64,000 nt of DNA. Origin: Paludibaculum fermentans. GTDB taxonomy: Bacteria > Acidobacteriota > Terriglobia > Bryobacterales > Bryobacteraceae. The position numbers and the translations under genes were made by a program. The notes below the pieces were generated by a model. The model had not been told where the DNA came from. It saw only the letters and a list, made by a program, of their open reading frames with translations, and searched no databases. Below, piece after piece: positions 34,978 to 42,468 of the stretch. The first letter of the stretch is position 1. Every line of letters starts with the position of its first letter. The DNA lies in the NCBI RefSeq assembly GCF_015277775.1, contig NZ_CP063849.1, positions 558,001-622,000 on the forward strand. Reading direction: 5' to 3'.

Positions 34978-34982
34978 CATCA

Positions 34983-36272
34983 ATGATCCTCGAAGCCACG
35001 AAACCTGACAGCGATGCCGCTCTCGACCGGGAGTTTAACCCCTGGCTCGCTGCCGAGGCCCGCTTCAATGAAGCCGCCCTGTTGCTCGGCTTGGACGATG
35101 GTCTCCAGAAGGTGCTGCGTTCCCCAGCCCTGGAGATGACTGTCCATATTCCTGTCCAACTCGATGACGGCCGTTTAGAAGTTTTTACTGGATATCGTGT
35201 TCAGCATTCGCTGGCCCGCGGGCCGGCCAAAGGTGGGATCCGCTTCGCTCCCGATGTGACTCTGGACGAAGTCAAGGCGCTGGCGTCCTGGATGACGTGG
35301 AAGTGCGCCGTGGTGAACATCCCGTTTGGCGGCGGCAAGGGGGGTGTGATTTGCGACCCCGCGATCCTGTCCCAGAACGAACTGGAACGGATCACCCGGC
35401 GCTACACGGCTGAGCTGATCGACATCATTGGGCCGGAGCGCGATGTGCCGGCTCCGGACATGAATACGAATGAACAGACGATGGCTTGGATCATGGACAC
35501 CTACTCCATGCACAAGCGGACGACGGTGACGGCCGTGGTGACCGGCAAGCCCCTGAACCTGGGTGGCTCGCGGGGCCGGGTGGAGGCGACCGGACGGGGT
35601 TGCCTGTTCGTCACGTTGCAGGCGCTGCGGAAGTTCCGGATGGATCCGGCGCAGACGAAGGTCGTTGTGCAGGGCTTCGGCAATGTGGGCGGCAAGGCCG
35701 CGAAGCTGATGCACAAGGCCGGCATGAAGGTGATCTCCATCATCGAGTGGGACGGCGCGCTGTACAACTCGAACGGGATCGATCCGGAAGCGCTGATGAA
35801 GTATAAGCAGGCGACGGGCACGGTGGTCGGGTATCCCGAGGCGGAGGCGATCGACAAGCACGAGGCGATGTTCCTGGAGTGCGATGTGCTGGTGCCGGCG
35901 GCCAAGGAGAATGTGATTCACTCGGGCAACGCCGCGAGGATCAAGGCCAAGATTCTTTGCGAGGGCGCGAACGGGCCGACGACGGCCGTGGCGGATAAGA
36001 TCCTGGAAGAGAAGGGGATTTTTGTGATCCCTGACATTCTGGCGAATGCCGGCGGGGTCACCGTTTCCTATTTCGAATGGGTACAGGACCGGCAGGGCTT
36101 CTTCTGGAACGAGCAACTGGTGAACGGGCGGCTGGAGGAGATCATGGTGAACTCCTTTAAGGATGTCGTGGATTACGGGGAGCGCCACAAGGTGCACAAC
36201 CGGGCCGCGGCGTACATGCTGGCGTTGGACCGGGTGGCGTTTGCGATCAAGCTGCGCGGGATTTACGCCTAG
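34983..36272 (+). CDS. gdhA: glutamate dehydrogenase
   Basis: 429 residues, the normal size for the hexameric NAD(P)-dependent class. It interconverts glutamate and 2-oxoglutarate plus ammonia in the cytoplasm. Substrate-site lysines are visible at 83 (PAKGGIRF), 107 (MTWKCAV) and 119 (PFGGGKGG), matching the classic catalytic set. The Rossmann fold is seen in [14 protein letters not shown] and the Glu/Asp after it (IIEWDG). The ending [17 protein letters not shown] is typical. Coenzyme preference cannot be settled by eye. It has a full Shine-Dalgarno site, so expression is probably strong. It stands alone between repeat-rich gaps. Confidence 0.95.
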   Translation: MILEATKPDSDAALDREFNPWLAAEARFNEAALLLGLDDGLQKVLRSPALEMTVHIPVQLDDGRLEVFTGYRVQHSLARGPAKGGIRFAPDVTLDEVKALASWMTWKCAVVNIPFGGGKGGVICDPAILSQNELERITRRYTAELIDIIGPERDVPAPDMNTNEQTMAWIMDTYSMHKRTTVTAVVTGKPLNLGGSRGRVEATGRGCLFVTLQALRKFRMDPAQTKVVVQGFGNVGGKAAKLMHKAGMKVISIIEWDGALYNSNGIDPEALMKYKQATGTVVGYPEAEAIDKHEAMFLECDVLVPAAKENVIHSGNAARIKAKILCEGANGPTTAVADKILEEKGIFVIPDILANAGGVTVSYFEWVQDRQGFFWNEQLVNGRLEEIMVNSFKDVVDYGERHKVHNRAAAYMLALDRVAFAIKLRGIYA

Positions 36273-36307
36273 TGATGGATGTTTTGGTTTCCCAGGTTGA
36301 TTGGTGC

Positions 36308-36334
36308 GGGGGGCGCGCTTTCGGGCGCGCCTCC
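36308..36334 (+). terminator. GC-rich hairpin after gdhA, possible terminator
   Basis: A ~10-bp stem (gggggcgcgc paired with gcgcgcctcc, one G-T pair) with a 6-nt loop lies 36 bp after the gdhA stop. There is no T-run, so the terminator role is uncertain. Confidence 0.4.
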
Positions 36335-36364
36335 TCGCGTGTGGACGGAGGTGTGCGGAAGGTG

Positions 36365-36676
36365 GACGGGTTAGCCCGTCGCTTACGCTCCGGGACTGGG
36401 GGTGGGTGGACAGGTGCCCGCTCGTTGCCGGTCGCGGTTCGCAGTGGGGCGGGGGACGGGTTAGCCCGTCGCTTTCGCTCCGGGACTGGGGGTGGGTGGA
36501 CAGGTGCCCGCTCGTTGCCGGTCGCGGTTCGCAGCGGGGTAGGGGACGGGTTAGCCCGTCGCTTACGCTCCGGGACTGAGGGTGGGTGGACGGGTGCCCG
36601 CTTGTTGCCGGTCGCGGTTCGCCGTGGGGCGGGGGACGGGTTAGCCCGTCGCTTACGCTCCGGGACTGGGGGTGGG
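36365..36676 (+). repeat. 90-bp tandem repeat, about 3.5 copies, each with a palindromic start
   Basis: Units begin exactly 90 bases apart at 36365, 36455, 36545 and 36635; the last is partial. Each starts with the hairpin gacgggttagcccgtc (6-bp stem, 4-nt loop), then cgctt[at]cgctccgggactg, then ggtgggtgga and gttgccggtcgcggttcg. Copies differ by only a few bases. It fills most of the 697-bp gap between gdhA and mutS; the rest of the gap (36677-36969) shows no gene. Confidence 0.95.
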
Positions 36677-36969
36677 GCCTGGGATCGGGTCGCGGTGGGG
36701 ACCACTCGCTTTCGCTCGTGGTTCGTTGGGGGTAGGTTCAGGTTGGTGGACGGATCGGGTGATGAGCGTGGTTTTGGCTGGGTTCTTCGGGGAGCCGACC
36801 AGGGGGTCGGCTGCGGACCAGGGGGTCCGCCGTCCCAGGGGTTGGTATGGCTTACCAGAGGTGAGGGTTGTTTGATTGATTCGAAGTGGTTCGTTCTTCG
36901 CCGGACCGGGTTGGAGCGGTCCGGGTGGCGCTCAGTTGAAATGAATTCGATTGCGCGGTTGGGGCTATA

Positions 36970-39576
36970 GTGGCCGGCGAACCGACTACGCCGCTGATGC
37001 GGCAATATCACGCCGCCAAACAGCAGGCTCCGAATGCCCTGATGCTGTTCCGCCTGGGCGATTTCTATGAGCTGTTCTTTGACGATGCCGTGACGGCCGC
37101 CAAAGAGCTCGAGATTACGCTCACCTCCCGGAATAAAGAAAAAGGCGAGCCCGTGCCGATGTGCGGGGTGCCCGCGCATGCCGCTGAGAATTACATTGCG
37201 CGCCTGATCCAGAAGGGCTACCGCGTGGCCATCTGCGATCAGATGGAAGACCCGCGGCAGACCAAGAAGATTGTGCGGCGCGAGATTACGCGCATCATCA
37301 CTCCGGGCACTGTGACCGAGGCGGCGCTGCTGCGGTCGCACGAGAACAACTTCCTGGCCGCTGTCGCTTATAAGGGCGACCGGGCCGGGCTGGCTTACGT
37401 CGATATCTCCACCGGCGAGTTTCGTGCTACCGAGATGGACCAGGCCGATGCGGCTGCGTCCCTGGAACAGTTGAAGGTCCGGGAACTGCTGGTGCCCGAG
37501 GGGTCCGGGAAGGCTCCGGAGGGGCGGTGGGTGAAGACTCCGGTGGACGCGTGGACGTTCACCACCGACTACGCCGAGCAGAGTCTCAAGGACCATTTCC
37601 AGTTACTCGTTCTGGATGGGGTCGGGCTCGCGGATAAGCGGCTGGCGGTTTCGGCGGCGGGGGCGATTCTGGCGTACCTGCGGGAGACGCAGAAGTCCGC
37701 TTTGGATCACCTGGATCGCCCGGCGTATTTCGACCGGGCCGGGGCCATGCTGCTGGACGCGGTGACGGTGCGGAATCTGGAACTGGTCGAGCCGATGTTC
37801 TCGGCCGATTTGGACGCCAAGCGGGATTCCACGCTGCTGAGTGTTCTGGATCTGACACAGACGGGCATGGGCGGGCGGCTGCTGCAGCGGCGCCTGCTGC
37901 GGCCGTCGTTGGACCGGGCGGAGATTGAGGCGCGGCTGGATGCGGTGGAGTGGCTGCGGTCGGCTACGGTGGAGCGGGCGAAGCTGCGCGAGGTGATGGG
38001 CGGGATGCTCGATGTCGAGCGGCTGCTGTCGCGGATTGCCGTGGGGACCGCGAATCCCCGGGATGCGCTGGGGTTGGGCCGGACTTTGGCTCGGATCCCG
38101 CTGCTGCGGCCGTTGCTGGAGAAGGCTACGGCGACGCTGCTGTCTGCGGTGCGCGAGCAGTTGGATGACGTGGCCGAGGTGCGGGACAAGATTCTGGCGG
38201 CGATTGCGGATGAGCCTCCGGTGACGTTGAACGACGGCGGCGTGGTGCGGGCCGGGTATAACGCGGAGCTGGACGAGCTGCGGAACCTGGCGAAGAACTC
38301 GCGGCAGATCATCGCGGCGATTGAGCTGCGTGAGCGGGAACGGACGGGCATCGGGTCGTTGAAGGTGCGGTTCAACAACGTCTTCGGGTTCTATATCGAG
38401 ATCTCGAATGCGAACAAGCACCTGGCTCCGGCGGATTACGAGCGCAAGCAGACGCTGGTGAATGCGGAGCGGTTTACGACTCCGGAGTTGAAGGAGCTGG
38501 AGTCGAAGGTCCTGGATGCAGAGGACAAGGCGAACGAGCTGGAGCGGGCGATTTTCGCGGAAGTGAGGGCGGAGGCGGCGGCGCAGTCGGGGCGGATCCG
38601 GGCTACGGCGTCGGCGGTGGCGGAGATCGATTTCTATTGCTCGCTGGCGCAGGCGTCGCTGGATCACCGGTATACGCGGCCGAAATTTTCGGCGCAGTCG
38701 GGTGAGCTGAGGATTGCGGGCGGGCGGCATCCGGTGATCGAGCGGTTGACGGAGAAGGACGCGCAGCGGTTTATTCCGAACGACCTGTACCTGGACCAGG
38801 AGAAGAGCCGGATCGCGATCATCACGGGTCCGAATATGGGCGGCAAGTCGACGTACCTGCGGCAGGCGGCGCTGATTGCCGTGATGGCGCAGATGGGTTC
38901 GTTTGTACCGGCTACGGAGGCGGTGCTGCCTTTGGTGGACCGGGTGTTTACGCGCATTGGCGCGTCGGATAATTTGGCTCGCGGGCGCAGTACGTTCATG
39001 GTGGAGATGACCGAGACGGCTGTCATTCTGAACACGGCTACGTCGAATTCGCTGATCGTGCTGGATGAGATTGGGCGGGGGACCGCCACTTATGACGGGC
39101 TGTCTTTGGCTTGGGCTGTGATTGAGCATATCCATGAGCGGATCGGCGCCTATACATTGTTTGCGACGCATTACCACGAGCTGACGGAGCTGGCGGACAA
39201 GCTGGACGGGATCCGGAATTTGCATGTGTCGGTGAAGGAAGTGGGCGACCAGGTGATCTTCCTGCGGAAGGTGGAGCCCGGGAGCGCGGATAAAAGTTAT
39301 GGCATTGAGGTGGCGCGGCTGGCCGCGCTGCCGATGGCGGTGATTGAACGGGCTCGGGAGATTCTGTCGCTGCACGAGAAGACGGAGCATAAGGTCAGTG
39401 AGCAGTTGGAGGGTCCGCGGCGGAAGAGTAAGCCGGAGCCGAGTTTCCAGATCCAGTTGTTTGAGCCGGTGGGGTATCAGATTGCGGAGCGGATTCGCGC
39501 GCTGGACATTGATAACCTGAAGCCGATTGAGGCGTTGCAGTTGCTGGCGGAGTTGAAGGCAGAGCTGAACGGGTAG
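36970..39576 (+). CDS. mutS: DNA mismatch repair protein MutS
   Basis: 868 residues from a GTG; the N-terminus MAGEPTTPLMRQYHAAK aligns with MutS starts, and ATG 36997 is the alternative. It recognises mispaired bases and passes the signal to MutL. Visible features are the mismatch-contacting Phe32-x-Glu34 (DFYELFFDD), lever and core domains, Walker A at 620-627 (GPNMGGKS), Walker B (VLDEIGRG, Asp699-Glu700) and the ATPase His in ATHYHELTEL. After GRG the sequence reads TAT where most MutS proteins have TST (Ala706). It is the full length of MutS1 proteins. No mutL lies nearby. No strong ribosome binding site was found for the GTG. Confidence 0.97.
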   Translation: MAGEPTTPLMRQYHAAKQQAPNALMLFRLGDFYELFFDDAVTAAKELEITLTSRNKEKGEPVPMCGVPAHAAENYIARLIQKGYRVAICDQMEDPRQTKKIVRREITRIITPGTVTEAALLRSHENNFLAAVAYKGDRAGLAYVDISTGEFRATEMDQADAAASLEQLKVRELLVPEGSGKAPEGRWVKTPVDAWTFTTDYAEQSLKDHFQLLVLDGVGLADKRLAVSAAGAILAYLRETQKSALDHLDRPAYFDRAGAMLLDAVTVRNLELVEPMFSADLDAKRDSTLLSVLDLTQTGMGGRLLQRRLLRPSLDRAEIEARLDAVEWLRSATVERAKLREVMGGMLDVERLLSRIAVGTANPRDALGLGRTLARIPLLRPLLEKATATLLSAVREQLDDVAEVRDKILAAIADEPPVTLNDGGVVRAGYNAELDELRNLAKNSRQIIAAIELRERERTGIGSLKVRFNNVFGFYIEISNANKHLAPADYERKQTLVNAERFTTPELKELESKVLDAEDKANELERAIFAEVRAEAAAQSGRIRATASAVAEIDFYCSLAQASLDHRYTRPKFSAQSGELRIAGGRHPVIERLTEKDAQRFIPNDLYLDQEKSRIAIITGPNMGGKSTYLRQAALIAVMAQMGSFVPATEAVLPLVDRVFTRIGASDNLARGRSTFMVEMTETAVILNTATSNSLIVLDEIGRGTATYDGLSLAWAVIEHIHERIGAYTLFATHYHELTELADKLDGIRNLHVSVKEVGDQVIFLRKVEPGSADKSYGIEVARLAALPMAVIERAREILSLHEKTEHKVSEQLEGPRRKSKPEPSFQIQLFEPVGYQIAERIRALDIDNLKPIEALQLLAELKAELNG

Positions 39577-39630
39577 GCGGGACGGGTTGGTTTGCGCGGC
39601 TCGGATTGCTGGGGTGAGTGAGGTGAAGTC

Positions 39631-40821
39631 ATGAAAGAAGTTCGAAACGGGAAGCCGGAATTAGTGGGAAAGAAGAATGGGGCAGGGATGGTCTGCGCCG
39701 GGATCATGTCGGGCACGTCTTTGGACGGGATCGATGTGGCTGTCGTGCGGCGGTCGAAGACGGGCGTCGAGATGCTGGCGTTTCATTCCGTGCCTTATTC
39801 AGCCGATGTGCGGGCCGCGCTGCTGAACGTTTCGAATTGCGAGACGCATACGCGGGAGATTGCGCGGCTGAACTTCCTGCTGGCCGAGTTGTACGCCTCC
39901 GCGTTTCTGCAGACTTGCAAGAAGGGCAAGATCGCGGTAGAGGATGTCGAGGTGATCGGCTGTCACGGGCAGACGATATTCCACGAAGGCACCGCTGTCG
40001 AGTATCTGGGCAAGAAGATTGCTTGTACGCTGCAGATCGGCGATGGGAATGTCCTGGCGGCCCGCACCGGGCGGACGGTGGTGTCGGACTTCCGGCCGGC
40101 GGACATGGCGGCGGGCGGCAAAGGGGCTCCGCTGGTGCCGTTTGTCGATTACCTGCTGTTTCATGACGACGATTTGACTCGGGTGGCGTTGAATATCGGC
40201 GGGATCGCGAATATTACGTGGCTGCCGGCGGGGCTGGGTCCGGAGAAGGTGGTGGCGTTCGATACGGGTCCGGGGAATATGGTCGTTGACCAGTTGGTCG
40301 CACACTACACGCAAGGGAAGCTGATGTTCGACCGGGATGGGGCCATTGCCGAGGAAGGGCTGGTGCATCCGGAGATTGTCGCTGAGCTGCTGACGGATGA
40401 GTATTTCTCGCAGCGGCCTCCGAAGACCGCGGGCCGGGAGCAGTATGGGGCCGAGTTTGTGAAGGCGCTGATTGGACGGGGGCTGAGTACTGAGGATACG
40501 GTGGCGACGGCTACGTATTTCACGGCGGCGGCGATTGCTGACGGGATTGCGCGATTTGCGGATGGGGAAGAGAATCCGCCTGCCGAGGTGATTGTGGCCG
40601 GCGGCGGGGTACACAACAAGACGCTGATGCGGTTTTTGCGGGCGGAGCTGCCGGAGTCGGAGGTGTCGCGGAGCGAGGTGCACGGGATTGATGCGGATGC
40701 CAAGGAGGCGGTCGCGTTTGCCGTGCTGGCTTCGGAGACGCTGAAGGGGCGGACTTCCAATTTGCCTTCGGCTACGGGGGCGAAACGGGGGGCTGTGCTG
40801 GGGAAGGTTTGCCGGGGGTGA
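39631..40821 (+). CDS. anmK: anhydro-N-acetylmuramic acid kinase
   Basis: 396 residues with an AGGTGAAG site before the ATG; the N-terminus is ~15 residues longer than in E. coli, and Met20 is the alternative start. The enzyme opens and phosphorylates 1,6-anhydro-MurNAc in peptidoglycan recycling, using ATP in the cytoplasm. Family motifs are GIMSGTSLDGIDVAVV, GCHGQTIFHE, LQIGDGNVLAARTGR, FRPADMAAGGKGAPLVP, NIGGIANITWLP, FDTGPGN and VAGGGVHNKTLM. It pairs biologically with murein-lytic enzymes such as mtgA and the M23 peptidase elsewhere in the window, but it is not in an operon with them. Confidence 0.95.
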   Translation: MKEVRNGKPELVGKKNGAGMVCAGIMSGTSLDGIDVAVVRRSKTGVEMLAFHSVPYSADVRAALLNVSNCETHTREIARLNFLLAELYASAFLQTCKKGKIAVEDVEVIGCHGQTIFHEGTAVEYLGKKIACTLQIGDGNVLAARTGRTVVSDFRPADMAAGGKGAPLVPFVDYLLFHDDDLTRVALNIGGIANITWLPAGLGPEKVVAFDTGPGNMVVDQLVAHYTQGKLMFDRDGAIAEEGLVHPEIVAELLTDEYFSQRPPKTAGREQYGAEFVKALIGRGLSTEDTVATATYFTAAAIADGIARFADGEENPPAEVIVAGGGVHNKTLMRFLRAELPESEVSRSEVHGIDADAKEAVAFAVLASETLKGRTSNLPSATGAKRGAVLGKVCRG

Positions 40822-40832
40822 GCTCGGGGGTG

Positions 40833-40914
40833 GGGGACGTTCACGCCCTGTCCACCTGCGGCGACTTCGTTGTTCCGAACAGTTTGCGTTTTGGGACAGG
40901 GGATGAACGTCCCC
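40833..40914. repeat. 82-bp imperfect palindrome, copy 1 (upstream of acetamidase-like gene)
   Basis: The left arm starting ggggacgttcacgccctgtcc pairs with the reverse complement of the right arm ending gaacgtcccc; two mismatches occur over 21 bp. The interior (acctgcggcgacttcgttgt and onward) is conserved with the copy at 42329-42410, and I count only two differences over the whole element. Confidence 0.85.
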
Positions 40915-41035
40915 GCCTCGGGGAGAATCTGGGCGGACGGGTGTAACCGTTGGCGGGGTGCGGTCGTATTCATTCCAGTTGGTCTGGACACCCGGTTGGA
41001 TGCCCGGGTTGCCTGCGAAAGGATGAATCCTCCCT

Positions 41036-42301
41036 ATGAAATGGACGCTCCCGCTGGTCCTGTTGCCTACCCTGGCCTTTTCCGCCGATCTGACCGGCAC
41101 CTGGCAGTTTGTGCTGGTGCGATTTGGCGATGAGTTCGGCGCCGCGCGGGTGGAATTGAAATCCGAGGACTCGAAGGTCACCGGTACGCTGAATGAGCTG
41201 AAGCTCGCGGGAACGTCGGAAAGCGATTCCGTGAAGATCACCGCGATGCGGCCCAACGGGAAGCCTTTCGGCGTGCTGGAGGGCCGGGTGACCGGCGATG
41301 AGATGAGCGGGACCATCACCCAGGGGTCCGATCAGTTTGGCTGGAAGGCCCGGCGGGTGAAGTTGGAGGAGCGCGGTCCGGTGACGCGGTCGTTTGAGCC
41401 GGTGAAGTTTCACCGGGTGTTCTCGGGCGCGATTGAACCGGTGATGCGGCTGCAGCCTGGCGATTCGGTGAGTACGTGGGCGGTGGATGCCGGCGGGACG
41501 GATCCGAAGGGGGTGCGGCGGTCGCTGGGCGGGAATCCGCAGACCGGGCCGTTCTATGTGGAAGGCGCGATGCCGGGCGATACGCTGGCCGTGAAGTTCA
41601 ACAAGATCCGGCTGAACCGGGATACGGCGGGGAGTGGGGACTCGATTGTGGGCAGCGCGGTGACGCCAAACTATCTGCGCGAGGCGAAGCGGGATGCGGA
41701 GTTCGATTCCGAGTGGAAGCTGGACCGCGCGGCCGGATACGCGATGCTGGCGAAGCCGACGGAGCGGCTGAAGAACTTCAAGGTGAAGCTGCGGCCGATG
41801 CTGGGGTGCGTGGCGGTGGCTCCTGCGGCGAACCAGGCGTTCCGGACGGGGTATCCGGGCTCGTTCGGCGGGAATATGGACTACAACGGGCTGCGCGAGG
41901 GCGTCACGGTGTATCTGCCGGTGAATGTCCCGGGGGCGCTGCTGTTCGTGGGCGATGGTCATGCGGCGCAGGGTGACGGGGAGCTGACCGGCGATGCGCT
42001 GGAGACCTCAATGGACATTGAGTTCACGGTGAATGTGATCCGGGGGCAGGGCACGCAGGCTCCGAGGATGGAGGATGCCGAGTGGCTGATGGCCTCGGGG
42101 ATCGCCAATTCATTGCCGGAGGCGCTGCAGCAGGCGACGACCGAGCTGGCCCGCTGGCTGGAGCGGGATTACAAGCTGAGCTCGAATGAGTCGGCGGTTG
42201 TGCTGGGGACGTCCGTGCGGTATGACATCGCGGAGGTAGTGGATCCGCTGGTGCATATCGTGGCCAAGGTGAGCAAAGAGACGCTGTCCGGGCTGAAGTA
42301 G
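41036..42301 (+). CDS. acetamidase/formamidase-family protein, exported, with N-terminal extension
   Basis: 421 residues. A signal peptide (LPLVLLPTLAFSADL) precedes a ~100-residue beta domain (GTWQFVLVRFGDEF; VTGTLNELKLAG). The acetamidase/formamidase fold follows (~120 on: MRLQPGDSVSTWAVDAG, GPFYVEGAMPGDTLAVK, MLGCVAVAP and the metal/active-site-like GDGHAAQGDGE near 305-315). These enzymes hydrolyse simple amides to acid plus ammonia. The signal peptide and extra N-terminal domain are unusual for the classical cytoplasmic enzymes. It is flanked on both sides by near-identical 82-bp palindromes (40833 and 42329). Confidence 0.83.
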   Translation: MKWTLPLVLLPTLAFSADLTGTWQFVLVRFGDEFGAARVELKSEDSKVTGTLNELKLAGTSESDSVKITAMRPNGKPFGVLEGRVTGDEMSGTITQGSDQFGWKARRVKLEERGPVTRSFEPVKFHRVFSGAIEPVMRLQPGDSVSTWAVDAGGTDPKGVRRSLGGNPQTGPFYVEGAMPGDTLAVKFNKIRLNRDTAGSGDSIVGSAVTPNYLREAKRDAEFDSEWKLDRAAGYAMLAKPTERLKNFKVKLRPMLGCVAVAPAANQAFRTGYPGSFGGNMDYNGLREGVTVYLPVNVPGALLFVGDGHAAQGDGELTGDALETSMDIEFTVNVIRGQGTQAPRMEDAEWLMASGIANSLPEALQQATTELARWLERDYKLSSNESAVVLGTSVRYDIAEVVDPLVHIVAKVSKETLSGLK

Positions 42302-42328
42302 AGGCCTCGGGGGTGGGCCTCGAGGGTG

Positions 42329-42410
42329 GGGGACGTTCACGCCCTGTCCACCTGCGGCGACTTCGTTGTTCAGAGCAGTTTGCGTTTTGGGACAGGGGAT
42401 GAACGTCCCC
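42329..42410. repeat. 82-bp imperfect palindrome, copy 2 (downstream of acetamidase-like gene)
   Basis: Same length, arms and orientation as 40833-40914, starting ggggacgttcacgccctgtcc and ending gaacgtcccc. A short extra palindrome-like stretch (ggatgaccgtccccttcggg) follows it. With copy 1 it brackets the acetamidase-like gene. Confidence 0.85.
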
Positions 42411-42468
42411 TCCGGATGACCGTCCCCTTCGGGTGATTGCGGCTGGTGAAGCTATACTGACTAGCAAT

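Larger units (their letters stand above)
34541..34982. other. divergent intergenic region with AT-rich promoter patch and repeats
   Basis: It separates the minus-strand propeller gene from gdhA. A conspicuously AT-rich patch for this genome (34585-34625) follows the GTG of the minus gene and probably holds promoters. It then contains the dispersed 58-bp hairpin and part of a palindromic element near 34775-34800 (gacggaccgtccccgcggg). No gene is supported. Confidence 0.5.

Noticed and set aside
36365-36676. Tandem repeats considered as a CRISPR array
   Set aside because: The whole 90-bp unit is conserved with no variable spacers, and no cas genes are present.
36272-36970. Open + strand frame with repeated LARRLRSGTGGGWTGAR-like segments
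   Set aside because: Product of the 90-bp array (also a multiple of three) between gdhA and mutS; no start signal and no family resemblance.
37603-39390. 595-codon frame on the minus strand
   Set aside because: Antisense shadow of mutS, caused by high GC at third codon positions.
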